Notes: generated by a model from the letters alone, not told the origin. Counted from the stretch's first letter, positions 12,554 through 24,005 are shown. The stretch: DNA of 64,000 nt from Rhodosporidiobolus odoratus (GCA_034387635.1 JAOANU010000018.1:372001-436000), one strand, 5' to 3'. Made by a program: numbers and translations.

Positions 12554-12911
12554 GAAGGTTCAGAGGGACCAGGGGAAGCCGCGAACCAACGGCGGACGAT
12601 GCAGGCAAGCGGAAGCAGCGGCACGAGCGAGTGATCCAGAGCCCGCGCTGCAGGGGTGCACGCAAGTCAAGAACCTCTTACGCCTGGCCGACCCTGGCGG
12701 ACGCACGCAGGGTCGGCAATTTCGCCTGGTAACCCACGCTCAACGACTCAACGAATGCCCAACCCAAGCAGCTGTAACGCAGAGCGGAACGCCTCTCTAA
12801 CCTCGTGAGCTCCCATCTCTCAGAGTCAGGACAATGCGACCGCGAAACAACAAGATTGCTGATCCACAGTACAAGTTTTGCTCCACCAATCTCCTAAGCG
12901 CGACACGCTTA

Positions 12912-13945
12912 CTAGACCTTCTTGGCGGCGAACTGGAGGTGGGACGAGAACTCCTCGTAGGGGGACGGGGAGGGCTATCGAAGAAAGGGATGGAGGGTGA
13001 GTACGCAGATTCAAGGAAACACAGTCGAATGCGACATACCTCGATCTTCTGCCAGAGGTCGGGGGTAAGGAAGCCGTAGGTAGCAGTGATCGAAGCGTAG
13101 GCGGCCTTGATGAAGTTACCCATGCTGTAAAGGGCCGACAAGGTCAACAAGGCCGATGAAACAGATTGAGGAGAAAAAAAGCCGAAGCGTACGTGGAGGT
13201 GTTACCGCGGGACTGGGTGTAGCAGTCCTCGACACCGGCGAGCTGAAGCATGCGCTTGGCAGCCGGGGCGGCGACGATACCGGTACCGCGAGGAGCAGGG
13301 ATGAGGCCGACGAAGACGGAACCAGCCTTGCCGTGGACCTTGCAGGGGACGGTGTGAGGCTCACCGAGCTTGTTGCCCCAGTAACCGCGACGGACGGGGA
13401 TGACGGAGAGCTTGGCGATGATGATGGCACCACGGATAGCGGTGGCAACCTCCTTGGCGCACTTGACACCGAGACCGACGTGGCCGTCAAAGTCACCGAT
13501 GGCGACGAACGCCTTGAAGCGGGTGCGCTGACCGGCGCGGGTCTGCTTCTGGACGGGGGAGATCTTCATAACCTCATCTGCAGAAAAGTGGGGAAATAAG
13601 AGGGTGTCGGGATGGCACAAAACTTGGGCTACGCACCCTTGAGCTTGGGAAGGAGGATGTCGATGATCTGGTACTCCTTGACCGGAAGAGAGAAGAGGTA
13701 GATCTCCTCAATCGACTTGATCTTGCCGTCCTTGACGAGGCGACCAAGCTTGGTGACGGGAACCCTGAGGGCGGGAGCGCGTCAGGTGATGCCTCAGAGA
13801 GAGCACAGAAAGAGGATGCGTACCACTCCTTCTCCTCGTCGCCCTTGCGGGGACCACGACGGGGACCACGGCGAGGGCCGCGACGGTCACCACCACGGCC
13901 ACGGCCGAAACCACCACGTTCACCGGAAGGGGCAGGGGCAGACAT
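12912..13945 (-). CDS. RPS2: 40S ribosomal protein S2 (uS5)
   Basis: Small-subunit ribosomal protein uS5, near the mRNA entry and decoding region. The start at 13945 gives [18 protein letters not shown], followed by the Arg/Gly-Pro repeats typical of eukaryotic uS5 N-termini. After introns the S5 domain follows: [59 protein letters not shown], and [20 protein letters not shown], then [12 protein letters not shown]. The last exon ends [10 protein letters not shown] with the stop at 12912-12914. There are at least three introns. Identification is certain; the small exons around 13030-13130 are by eye. Confidence 0.95.
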
Positions 13946-14693
13946 TCTGTAAATGAAGGGGATAGGAGTGCGAGAGCAGGCGAGAGGAAGGGAGTCAGTC
14001 GAGTTCAAAGGCTAAGTGGGCAGGTGAGTGTCGAGGTGAGGCCGGATCGTATTGGCCGGCTTTTCCCCTCTGGGCTGCCGCAGCGTCATTCTAGCCGTCG
14101 CAGTACGCGTTGTTGTTCCCCTTGCGCTCCCTTCTGTCCCTCCACGAGCTGTCTTCGCTGTCGTAGGCGTCGGTCCTCAATTTTCGGTCGCCCAGCTCAA
14201 TCTCGATAGTCGCGTCGGCTGGCATTTGAGCGGTGGGTGGATGGGCGACATAGGGATGTACAAGCAGCAGTAAGCAGCAAAGTAGCTCACTTTGTTGGGC
14301 GAGAGAAGGGGGTCGACACGAAGAAGGGAAACTCAGTTGTGGCCGTCGATTCAAAACCTCACTTCTCGAGGCAATACTCAACCTCGCCCTTCACCACAGC
14401 TCAGTGCGAGGGCTGTTCGAGAGCAGGACTTTATAGCTGCGCGTAACAAGGCCCAATCATGGGCTTCCTGTCCTGACGAGGCGAACGAATCGTGCAAGAC
14501 GACATGTCCGACCCGGCCTTGAGCTCTCCTGCTTAGCACCGTGAGGCCGAAGCCAGCAATTGGGCGCTGGGATGACTGTGCTTGGGCAATGCTTCGTGCT
14601 TGTCCCGGAAAGACTCGAGGGAACCGAGTTGACTCTTCTCACCCAACCTGAATTCCGCAGGATAAGGTTATCTTTCTCTGCTCTCCTACCACT
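13946..14693. other. Divergent promoter region of RPS2 and OTC
   Basis: 748 bp between two divergent genes. Apart from the small minus-strand frame at 14091-14225, listed separately, nothing gene-like was seen. No clear TATA box close to either start. Confidence 0.4.
14091..14225 (-). CDS. Possible small acidic/charged protein
   Basis: An ATG at 14225 opens a 44-residue frame beginning MPADATIEIELGDRKLRT, followed by a highly charged tail (EDSSWRDRRERKG). The same frame stays open upstream of the ATG, so this could be the last exon of a slightly longer gene. It lies within the RPS2/OTC divergent region, where a leader or uORF is also possible. No family recognised. Confidence 0.25.
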   Translation of the reverse strand: MPADATIEIELGDRKLRTDAYDSEDSSWRDRRERKGNNNAYCDG

Positions 14694-16111
14694 ATGCTAG
14701 CTGTTCGGTTCGCTACAGTCGCTCGTAAGGGCACAGGCTCTATAGCCGTCCGTGCCCTCTCGACCGCTCCGGCTCCCACTCTTCACCCTTCCGACTCTGG
14801 ACTTCATCCTCCTCATCTCCTCACCCTCGCAGATCTCTCCGTTCCTCAGATCCAGTCCCTCATCACCTCGGCAGTCAACTTCAAGAAGTACTACAAGAGC
14901 CGCGCCATCCCTAACAGCGCCCAGCTTGAGGGTGCCAGGTTCGAGAAGGGAGACCCGAATGCGCCAAACGAGGTAGGGGAGAAGACGCTGGCGGACAAGA
15001 CGGTCGCCCTCATGTTCTCAAAGCGGAGCACGAGGACGCGTGTGGCCAGCGAGACGGCCGTGCAGACTCTCGGTGCGTCTGTCTGCCGTTCTCTGTATAC
15101 GGCTTTTCTCGACGACTGACTCGCTGCTCATAGGTGGTCACCCTATGTTCCTCGGATCGGGCGACATCCAACTGGGTGTCAACGAGAGTCTTTACGACAC
15201 CTCGCGGGTAGTCAGCTCCATGGTGGACGGTATCATGGCTCGTGTTGGGCACCACTCGGAAGTCGAGGTCCGCTCTTATCCCTTCAGCCAGGTCTTCTGC
15301 GTCCTTATTGACATCGTGCCTCCCCAGACCCTTGCCAAGCACTCCTCCGTCCCCGTCATCAACGCCCTCTCTCATCTCTACCACCCGACCCAAATCCTCG
15401 CCGACCTTCAGACCCTCCTCGAGATCCGAACACCCTTCACCACCGACCTGTCCTCCCTCCAAGGGCTGACGATCGCCTGGGTCGGCGACTCGAACAACAT
15501 CCTGAACGAAATGATGGTTACGTACCCTCGCCTCGGCGTCAACTTGCAGATCGCAACGCCGAAAGGGTACGACCTGGATCAGGAAGTGCTTGAGAGGGCG
15601 AATGCGGGAATCAAGGCAGAAGGAGGGAAGGGCAAAATCATTCACACCCACAGTCCCGAGGAGGCGGTCAAGGGCGCTACCGTCATTACTACCGACACCT
15701 GGTGCGTTTCTGTTCTACTGCTTCACTGCTGCGCCTCTTTGCCCTGCACAGCTTCTGATTCATATCCTTGTACCGCAGGATCTCGATGGGTCAGGAAGAA
15801 GAGTCCGCTCGCCGCCTGAAAGACTTTGCCGGCTACCAGGTCACGAACGATCTGCTCGCCCGTGGTGGAGCCGCCAAGGATGCGATCTTCATGCACTGCT
15901 TACCGCGTCACAAGGAGGAGGTCGATGACGAGATCTTTTACGGCGACAAGTCGGTGGTCTTCCAAGAGGCGGAGAACAGGTGTGTCGCTAACTCTTTTTT
16001 GTCCACCTCATCCCGTTCACCTCCCTGACCGCTCTCCTCCCCTCCTCCCGCTTCAGGAAATGGACCATTCTTGCCGTCTTTGATGCCTTCATCGGTCGCT
16101 GGAAGATCTGA
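14694..16111 (+). CDS. Ornithine carbamoyltransferase, mitochondrial
   Basis: Catalyses carbamoyl phosphate + ornithine to citrulline + phosphate in arginine biosynthesis. The N-terminus ([20 protein letters not shown], then ALST) is Arg-rich without acidic residues, as expected of a mitochondrial presequence. Family signatures are intact: the carbamoyl-phosphate loop [10 protein letters not shown] (about 15015-15045), [14 protein letters not shown] after the first intron, the [10 protein letters not shown] motif (about 15384-15415), [13 protein letters not shown], and the ornithine-binding MHCLPRH (about 15890-15912). The last exons read [17 protein letters not shown] with the stop at 16109-16111. 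Introns interrupt after VQTLG, after TTDTW and after QEAENR; another near 15270-15320 is probable. The mitochondrial ornithine carrier lies 4.3 kb downstream. Confidence 0.94.
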
Positions 16112-16334
16112 AGGGGCATGTGCAGGGATCGAAAAAGTAGATAGGCTTAAATATTCTCTCTCGGGTGTAATGCGGCTCCTGCTGTGCCATCTCAGCCTTT
16201 GCGCTTCTAAGCTTGCTGTAGAGTGCTATGCAGCGCTACGATAACAAGTCGCACGGTCTCCTGTTGCTTCGGGGTCACCTCCGCGCCTCGTTCTTCCTTT
16301 TCTTCCCTTGATCTCCGTCTCATCACTATTGCAA

Positions 16335-17695
16335 ATGGCTCCACCTGCTACTTCCGCCGCTCCCAGCTTTTCGTCAGCAAGCGCCTTGTTAGCGAGCTTC
16401 ACCTACACGCGTGCTCTAAGCGAGGGTGACTACTCCACTCCTTCTGGCCTCGGTGCGGGAAATACTGACGTCGATTCCCTCAGACTCGCGCGCCATTATC
16501 AGCTACATCCTTGGAACGGCCATACCTGAGGGCCAGAGCGAGCGCCAACCCTGCATCGTCAAGATCGAAAAGACGCCGTTTTCGCCGGATGAAGCGAAGT
16601 CATTGGTGTCGGAGGCTGCCTGGAGCAACACTGACACAGTACGTCGATCCATTCGCTTCGATTCTTGCGATGCTGATTTCTATGACGCGGCAGGTCACAA
16701 CAAACGACATTTACGGTACTTTTCTTGCGAGGTTTGCCGGTGGTCGAACAGCAGCAGACGTCCAGCTCTCCTCTATCTGCCCCGCCACCGAGAAGGTCAG
16801 CTTCTACTCTACTCAATTGATGTCTACCCGCTCTCCGCTAAGACCTCTTGAGTGTGTAGCATATCAAAAAGTACTCTCAACAAGACTCACGCCTCGTCCG
16901 CGAAACACCAGAGCTCTACGAGACAATCGTCAAGCCTTACGTTGCGAGCCTACCCTCTTCAAGCATCAGCTGGGTGTACAACATTCTAGAAGGAACCGCC
17001 GAAGCGGAGAATGTCCTTTTCCGCGACGACGACCCCGAAACGGGGTTCGCTCTTACTCCTGACCTGTAGGCTAGCCCCTTCTCTGTCTTCTTTTCCCTGC
17101 ATAGACCGCTCACAACGTTGTGCACGCAGGAAATGGGATCAGAAAACCGTGTCTGCGCTGTACCTCCTCGTCCTCTGTCAAGACCGCTCCATAGGGTCGG
17201 TCCGCGACCTCAGGCCTCGACACTTGCCTTTGCTTCGTAATATTCGTCGAGAAACTGAGCGCGTTGCTATTGAACGTTATGGTGTCGACAAGGGAGAGCT
17301 CCGTTTCTTCGTGCATTATCAGCCGAGCTACTGCAAGTCCTTCTGTCGTTCTCATTCTTCATCCCGCTTAAGCTGACTCTTTTGCCCCGCAGACCACTTC
17401 CACGTTCACATCGTACGTCTGGGGTTGTCGTTCCTTTTATGTTTCCCTCCCCTGTTCTAACCGCGGATCCTTGACGCCTTTTCCACAGGTCCACCTCAGC
17501 TACGTTAACTTCAGCGGCATTACCGTCGGCCAAGCCCACCTCCTGGACGACATCATCGACACGCTCGAACTCGAGCTTGAAGCGGCATCTGCGGGAGGGC
17601 CGGCCCCTCTGCAAGGATTCTTCGAGCGCAGGACTTTCACTTACTCCCTCGGGGTTGAGCACGCGTTGTACAAGTTGCTCAAGGACAAGCAGTGA
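16335..17695 (+). CDS. DCS1: Scavenger mRNA decapping enzyme (DcpS/Dcs1, HIT family)
   Basis: Hydrolyses m7GpppN caps left after 3'-5' mRNA decay. The start MAPPATSAAPSFSSASALLA precedes an intron (CTGAC branch). The dimerising N-terminal domain follows (ISYILGTAIPEG; IVKIEKTPFSPDEAKSL), then the catalytic domain with KWDQ...LYLLVLCQDRSIGSVRDLRP, HLPLLRNI, FFVHYQPSY and, after an intron, the histidine triad HFHVHIVHL near 17395-17500. The C-terminus is SLGVEHALYKLLKDKQ with the stop at 17693-17695. The three HIT histidines are present. Five or more short introns. It starts about 220 bp after OTC on the same strand. Confidence 0.92.
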
Positions 17696-17912
17696 CGGCG
17701 TGCCGACATTTCACTCTACTGTGCTTGTACGAGATGAGAAGACAGGCCAAGATCGATTGCAACCGCTGGACACCAAGATCAGAATCAGAAGAGTGGAAGA
17801 CAGATTAGACACAAGACTGAGCGAAAACCGTGCCTCAAAGCACAATACAGACCAACAACAAGAGACCATACATGTCCACCGCGTATACCCGGAAAGCCTA
17901 GCTGATGCCCGG

Positions 17913-19062
17913 TCAAGCCAAGTTCTCTGCACTCCTGCTCCTATGTTCCGTCATCGGCTTCTCGAGATTGGTAGTCGCCATCGACGGCCTGCCCTCCTCG
18001 ACGGGAGAAGAGGCCGCCGAGCGATGCGCACCGGCAGTGCCGTTGCCGTCCGGGCCGTGCTTGAGGGTTTTGCGAGCGGCGATAGAGACGAGGATGAGGG
18101 AAACGAGGGTCGACAGCCAGGCGATCCAGCCGACGATCTGCAGAGAACCGCAGTCAGCGGTGAGAAGATCGAGTGGGGGAATCTGGACAAGCTACGTACG
18201 ACGTAGGAAAGGATCGGCTTCTGAGCGGAATAGGCCAGGTTTTGCCCGCTTGCCCTGACAAGACCTTGAATGACGGTGGCGGGGATTCCGGGAGCTCGGA
18301 TCACTCCAGACTTGTTGGCCGTATAGTACTATTGACAGCATCGCAAGAATCATGCAGCACAGGGTGGAGTAATGGATAAGACAGGCGGCAGATAGGCAAG
18401 CGTAGCGGTTCAGCTCCTGTGCGCGCCGCCGACTGAGGAGAGAAAGAGAGGCGATGTAGTTACTCACGGTGGCGGGAATGAGAGTAGCGAGGAAGAAGAC
18501 GAGGATGAAGCCGAAAATGCCCTCCTTGATCCGAACCGTCTTGAGCGTTTCCACCTGGCGAGGGCGGAAAAGGGTCAAGCCGAGCATGGCGAGACACAGG
18601 AGAGCTGCCGTGGCCTGTTGAGCGCAACAGAGACAGGAACATCAGCTCGTCCGCGCTGATCGGAAAAAACTCGAGGAAAGCAGAAAACGTACGGATGCAG
18701 CAGACACAGCAGCGCCGACGGAAATGGCGTCGTCGACATCGAGAGATGCTCCAGGCAGTGTGTGAGAGACTCGATGCTGAAGGTCGTGCGCCCTGCTCGT
18801 CTCGAAAGAAAAGTTAGCTTTTCCCCACCAAGCGACAATGAGAGTTGAGTGAAACAACGCACCTCGCAATGCTCCAAGAAGCCAAGCCAATCTCGGAAAT
18901 ACACAGCGCAGTGGTGAGGAGGAAAAACAGGATACTGTGCGATGAAGCGAGTCAGGCGACACGAGCCCGGCTTCGAGGAAAGGCGGATAGCCGACGAAGA
19001 CGTAATAGGGGTGAAAGGGAAGAAACGAGGAAGAAGACGCACCGGGGGGCACGCAGATACAT
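17913..19062 (-). CDS. Small four-TM membrane protein, function unknown
   Basis: Start at 19062: exon 1 (MYLRAPR) splices over a GTGCGT...CACAG intron into ILFFLLTTALCISEIGLASW, the first membrane helix. Further hydrophobic segments are the Ala-rich ISVGAAVSAAS plus ALLCLAMLGLTLF, then FGFILVFFLATLIPAT, then IVGWIAWLSTLVSLILVSIA. The C-terminal tail is soluble and Ser/Glu-rich and ends RSRSAENLA (stop 17913-17915). Topology resembles MARVEL or SUR7/PalI-like fungal proteins, but no diagnostic motif was seen, so that is only a suggestion. Four or more introns. Convergent with DCS1, about 220 bp apart. Confidence 0.6.
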
Positions 19063-19352
19063 CTTTGGGTATTACTTTGGCGAAATAGAAGAGGGTAGCG
19101 TCACGAGAAGCAGAGAGCGTTGTTGGGAAGAGAGAGGCGGATGCCGAAAAAAAGGGAATCTTGTGAAACCGAGCACCTGGTCATTTCCACGCGTCGGCGT
19201 GCCAAGCTAATGTGTACGTTCGGCGAACCAGCCGTCCGGTCACCTGAACCGAAAAGTTGAGCCCGAACAAGGTTTCCAGAGCTAGCAAGTTTCGTTCCTG
19301 CAGGCCTCGCCATCAGGCCGGAATGAAATTGGGCGATAGGAGCGTCCTGCTG

Positions 19353-20280
19353 TTACAGGGTGGGGGACGGCGCCTCTCCTGCAGCAGCTACCATCGCCTG
19401 TGCCTGTCCTAGCGTGACGATTCGGGGTGCCGCCTTCTCCAGTTCTACTGCTTCGAAACCAACTCGAGGCTGAGAGGTGCGGTCGACGACTTCGGTCGTG
19501 CACGGCAGCTTTGCCGCCGCCAGTTTCATGACTGTAGTATGGCGCAAGCGGTTAGCGCGAGAATGCGGATGCGTGAGGCAGAGCAGGGACAGACCGGCGT
19601 GAGCTATCTCGGGCCGCAGATTTGGTCCGCCAATCTCCAGAATGACACGACCCATCTTTGCCCTGTGAGCACGGCGCGCTTAGCTTATCGTCCACAACAG
19701 ATCAACACAGGTGCGTACCGGCAAGCCCAGTACTCGAACGTTCCCTTGCCCTTGCCCATACGAGTCTCGTTACCCTGGAGAAGAAGAAAAAACGGCAATC
19801 AGAAAGCGGACTCTCGATGGTCCGAGCGGTAAGAGCAGCGCACCTTGATGCAGACAGGAATGTCGGGGAACACGCGGAGGTACCTGGGTATCGACGAGAG
19901 GTCAGCAACGTCTACGAGGCTAAGAGGAAAAGAGCGTACACCTTGCTACCCCTAATCGGCTTCAACCCTCGCTTGAGCGCCGCCTCCGCAACCTCGAGGT
20001 GTTTAGCACTAAGCCTGACAGCCTCATTGACGCGCAATCCATAATCACCCCATTCGAGGGTGGTGCCTTTGGTACTTCCTCCGCTGGCGATGGGGGTACG
20101 GCCTTTGTGAGCCTTGCGGTATTTTGTTCGGCGGGGGACGAGAGACTTGTTGCGGACTTGGAGGAGTTGTACGGGTTGGAATAGTTGCTGCGAGGGTTGC
20201 GACGGGCGAGATGAGGATGAGAGGGAAAGTCGGGAGAAGGAGGAAGCGAGCGAGTTGGCCCGCTGGAACAGGGATGTCAT
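19353..20280 (-). CDS. MRPL16: Mitochondrial large-subunit ribosomal protein uL16m
   Basis: Mitoribosomal uL16, near the peptidyl-transferase and A-site side of the large subunit. Start [20 protein letters not shown] is a Ser/Arg-rich presequence. The L16 domain follows: [56 protein letters not shown], then short exons with [42 protein letters not shown], and the C-terminal helix [12 protein letters not shown], ending [16 protein letters not shown] is the conserved basic loop of the family. At least four introns. Head-to-head with the ornithine carrier, about 180 bp between starts. Confidence 0.9.
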
Positions 20281-20457
20281 GGTGCTGTCGGACAGAATTG
20301 AAAGATCTGTGTAGGTTGTAGTAGCCTTCCTGAGCTGATCTGCGATTGAGAGAGCGTCAAGTGGACGAATCCAAAGTCGAGATCAAGATGAGAATCCTCA
20401 TCAGCTCTATTCTCTTGGCTTGCCGAGCTGCTATGTGCTGATTGAACATCAAAGAAA

Positions 20458-21745
20458 ATGCCTGACAATCCACACGCACAGCGCCCGGTCAGCGACGAGC
20501 ATCGGGCGATCAAGGATATCGCCTACGGATCAGTACGCTCTCTGATACTCCTTCGTAGACCTCCCAGAGAGTACTGACGCTGCCTGTCTCCACAGATAGC
20601 TGGTGAGCCCCTTTGTACCGAGCCTGAGACGTCACAAGCTGATAACGTGGGCGAACAGGCATCGCTAGTCGTCTCGTGGAGCATCCCGCAGACTTGACCA
20701 AAGTCAGGTTGCAGTCGCAGCCTATCGACAGACCGCCCAAGTACAAGGGTCCCCTCGACTGCATCGTCCAGACTTACCGAAATGAGGGGTTACTGGCATT
20801 CTGGCGGGTCCGACCGTTTTCTCCTTTTCTTCTCACATGCTTCTGCTGACGCCGTCATACACGCAGGGCGTCTCCATGCCGGTCGGCGGCGCCATGGCCG
20901 AGAATGCCACTCTCTTCGTCGTTTACAACCAGTCCCAAGCACTCCTGAAACACCTTTTCCCGCCTGCTCCCTCCGCCAACCCCGACGATCTCGCTGTCGC
21001 TCATATCGCTACTGCCGCTGCGCTGGCCGGAGCGGCCGCCTCCTTCGTCCTCACCCCTGTGGAGCTCGTCAAATGCAAGATGCAAGTCCAGAATATCGTC
21101 GCAGCCCAGCCTCTCCCTCCCTTTTCCTCAGTCACCATTCCGGGATCTTCAGCCGCCCTTCATCAGTCTACCCCCGGCCTGACGTCCACTTCTGCCCCCG
21201 GACCTCTCGACATCACCCGCTCCATCCTCCGTACACAAGGTCTGAAAGGCCTCTGGCTCGGCCAAACTGGTACCTTCCTTCGCGAGACCGGAGGCTCGGC
21301 CGCATGGTTTACGACCTTTGAGCTGCTCGCCGCCTACTTTGCCCGTCGACGGACGGATCGCGGCGAACGAGGTTCGGCGGGAGGTAAGGTGACCAAGGGC
21401 GACCTCCACGCTTGGGAGTTGATGGCTTCCGGCGCGAGCGCCGGTGTGGTCTACAATTGCGTCCTGTTCCCGGCGGACTGCATCAAAAGCACGATTCAGA
21501 CGGAGGAGGAGCTGCGAGGTCAAGCGGCTGGATGGAAGCGGGGGGGGTTTATCGAGACGGGAAAGGAAATTTACAGGGCGAGGGGAATTAGGGGACTTTA
21601 CAACGGTTGCGGCATCACGGCGCTTAGGGCAGCTCCGAGTTCGGCTCTTATCTTCTATATGTACGTCGCCCTTGACACCTGCCACGTAACCTTCCAGACC
21701 TTCTATCCTCACAGCTACTCCCGCCTGGAATCCATCTTCGGCTAA
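20458..21745 (+). CDS. ORT1: Mitochondrial ornithine carrier (SLC25, Ort1/Arg11 type)
   Basis: Inner-membrane exchanger of the mitochondrial carrier family, placed with ornithine/basic amino-acid carriers by overall sequence. The start MPDNPHAQRPVSDEHRAIKD is followed by two short introns and the first repeat signature HPADLTKVRLQSQP. The second repeat is TPVELVKCKMQVQN and the third FPADCIKSTIQTEE, each a PX[DE]XX[KR] motif. The segments KYKGPLDCIVQTYRNEG and GIRGLYNGCGITALRAAPS are characteristic. The last intron splits ...LIFYI/YSRLESIFG, with the stop at 21743-21745. Substrate is inferred from similarity. Its proximity to OTC fits a role in the ornithine cycle. Confidence 0.85.
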
Positions 21746-22021
21746 GCGCATCGACCTCTCTTCTCTTCGGACCAGCATCGCGACAATCAGCAGCACAGAC
21801 CACCTGCCCAGACTATAGCAATCATGTGCTAGACTACTGCGCCTCTCGACCTGCGGGCTTTCCTGTCCTTCCTCGCATAATACCCTTGCATAGCCGCCTT
21901 GTACAGCTCGATTTTCGCAGTGCATTGTCGACGTTTCTCTCACTCTCTCTCGGAGTTTCGTGGTAAGGATCACATAAAGGCAATCACGAGCCGCCATCAG
22001 GAGAAATCATGCCGCCTCCCC

Positions 22022-23797
22022 TCACGCCGCCAAGCTGTGCCACCACGACCACTCCCTAGCCCGTTCACCTTCCTCCATCGCCTCGCTGATCTTATCCTCC
22101 GCACTCTCCTCCGACCACCACCTAATTTCCCTCGCCCTCAGCCTCTGCTCCTCCGCGCTTCCCAACGCTCCTCCACTTCGATTCAGCCCCACCGCCCTCC
22201 ACAACGCCCCAAACTGCTTTTTCTCCGCTTGCCACGCTTCTTCACTTCCGTCGAACCTTAAGCGAACCCGGACAAGGTTGAATAGGGCCGCTCGAACGGC
22301 GGAGAGGGTGTGCCAGTCGTTGCGAAGATCTTGAGAGGGGGGCGCGCGGACGAGAGCGAGCGTGGGTTTCAGAGCTCCCGGTGGCGAGGTGTTGGAAATG
22401 GCGAGGGAGATACCGCTCTTTGCTGCGCCTATGCTGTCGAGGGAGAGTCGGTGCGCTTGTTGCAGGTGGTCGGCCAGCTGCTGTTGGGGAAATGAGGCGG
22501 AGAGACTCGAGTCGAGGGCGAGGGCCCGGGACGCGATGGTGTATGTGAGAAGGTGGACAGTCGCTTGAGCTGCGAAGTTTGCGGAGAGGAGAGAAGGAAG
22601 CCGGGCGGAAGGGGTGTTCTTCGGGGGAGAAAGGCGATTCGACAGGAGGGACGATGCCTGCTGGTAGACCTGCAGTGCATGCTGGAGGGTACTGAGAAGC
22701 TCGGGAAGAGGCTTAGACAAAGGCAGCGAGTCCAGTAGGTTGTCGCCGAAGAGCGAGAGCAGTTCAGCTCGAGGGGAGGATAGCGAGGTGAGGGTCGAAT
22801 GGAGGAAAGAGGTGGCTTCTGTCGATGCGGGAGAGCAAATGGCGAGAACAGAGCCCTGCACTGAGGCAAGCTCGATGTCCAGGTCATCAGGTTGGCCGGC
22901 GGAAGCGTGAGGGATTTGTGTTCGGAGCGAAGTCGCGCGGGACAAGGCGCTTACAGCGGATGTTCGCAAAGTGGTTTGGTTAAGCGAGCCCGTGGCTGAG
23001 CTCTCTGTCGTGTTGGAGGAGACGAGGGTTAAGGTGAAAGCAATAAGTGCGAGAAGGGTATCGACAATGAGCTGAGGGGTGACCACGGTTGTTGCGATGG
23101 CCTGAACTTCTGTCGCAGAACCGGCTATCGATGCTGTATCGTCCGTATCCTCACTTCCTGTCCCTTCCAAGCTCTCTTGCGGTCCGTCCGACCCAAAAGC
23201 CTGTTCCATGGCTATTCTTTGCCGCCGTTCGACCTCCATGAACAGCGACAGGGCTTCATTCGCCGCCTGCAGCGCGTGTGTCCCTTCCTCGTTCACGGCC
23301 GCGGCACCCTCCTCGAGCATTTCGTGCAGCTCGACGTGGGCCTGTGCCAAATTGAAAAGCCCATCGATTCTGGCGGTCTCGGTCTCTCCCTCGCCCTCGC
23401 TCAACACGGCGAGAGCCTCTCGATACCACTCGATCGCTTGCTGTAGCGTCTCGAGGCACACCGGTGGTGCTAAGTGCTCTGTTGCTAGCGTCTGTAGGGC
23501 GCGAGCGACATTGTAACGAGCGTCGAAGGACGTGGATACTGAGGACGAGGAGGAGGTTGAGGGCGAGAGGGAGGCGGCGAGGCGGTAGCAGGTGACGGCG
23601 TTGCGGATGTGGCGCTGTGCCTTCGGGCCCGACTGGTAGCGCTCTCCCTGCTCTTCCTGCCTTGTCCCTTCGGCGAGAAAGTCGTCCGGCTGCCAGTCTG
23701 AAGGTGCGGAGGTTCTGACGGTTTCCGGTGAGGTGTAATCGATGTTGATTTGCTTCTGTTTGCCCTTCTTTGGCTTCGGAGGTAAGCGTAGAGGCAT
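22022..23797 (-). CDS. TPR-like helical repeat protein, 591 residues, no introns
   Basis: A single continuous frame starts MPLRLPPKPKKGKQKQINID, a lysine-rich nuclear-type N-terminus. It continues with helix-turn-helix repeats of TPR character, for example SFDARYNVARALQTLATEHL, LQQAIEWYREALAVLSEGEG and GLFNLAQAHVELHEMLEEG, and a long Ala/Leu/Ser-rich alpha-helical body to WSWWHSLAA. The repeats suggest a scaffold or chaperone; the overall layout reminds me of fungal nuclear TPR proteins such as ribosomal-protein assembly chaperones, but I cannot name the family. It is unusual here for having no intron in 1.8 kb. Convergent with the ornithine carrier; divergent from the BLI-3-like gene about 210 bp away. 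Confidence 0.7.
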   Translation of the reverse strand: MPLRLPPKPKKGKQKQINIDYTSPETVRTSAPSDWQPDDFLAEGTRQEEQGERYQSGPKAQRHIRNAVTCYRLAASLSPSTSSSSSVSTSFDARYNVARALQTLATEHLAPPVCLETLQQAIEWYREALAVLSEGEGETETARIDGLFNLAQAHVELHEMLEEGAAAVNEEGTHALQAANEALSLFMEVERRQRIAMEQAFGSDGPQESLEGTGSEDTDDTASIAGSATEVQAIATTVVTPQLIVDTLLALIAFTLTLVSSNTTESSATGSLNQTTLRTSAVSALSRATSLRTQIPHASAGQPDDLDIELASVQGSVLAICSPASTEATSFLHSTLTSLSSPRAELLSLFGDNLLDSLPLSKPLPELLSTLQHALQVYQQASSLLSNRLSPPKNTPSARLPSLLSANFAAQATVHLLTYTIASRALALDSSLSASFPQQQLADHLQQAHRLSLDSIGAAKSGISLAISNTSPPGALKPTLALVRAPPSQDLRNDWHTLSAVRAALFNLVRVRLRFDGSEEAWQAEKKQFGALWRAVGLNRSGGALGSAEEQRLRAREIRWWSEESAEDKISEAMEEGERAREWSWWHSLAA

Positions 23798-24005
23798 GGG
23801 CGAAGTTTGAAGTCAACGAAGAGACAGAAAACGGCGAAGGAGGGGAACGGCGATCGGGCGGCTCCCCCTCATTGGGTGAATTCCCCCCACTCCGCCGAAC
23901 ATGAAATGACGTGGGATAAAAGTTCGCCTAGAAGCTAGACGGCAGCAGATCGCCAGCGACTCTTCCCCTTTCCTTCAACTTCTCTCTTGTTCGAGACTGT
24001 GAGCC

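Larger units (their letters stand above)
10007..12911. other. Poorly resolved intergenic stretch with several short ORFs
   Basis: No conserved gene is recognisable across these 2.9 kb between SNU23 and RPS2. Short coding-like pieces occur on both strands. A minus-strand exon ends at 10368 (ELVFLRVDQLLDDLELART ... FRSLFE) and has a plausible upstream intron (GTGCGT donor, CTGAC branch, CTGCAG acceptor, about 10640-10710). A plus-strand frame covers about 10975-11319 and ends AALEVRAGFGA. Two further candidates, at 12027-12260 and 12377-12553, are listed separately. The pieces do not join into one model, and the splice signals lead into different frames. The stretch could hold two or three small lineage-specific genes or non-coding RNA. 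Confidence 0.5.
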
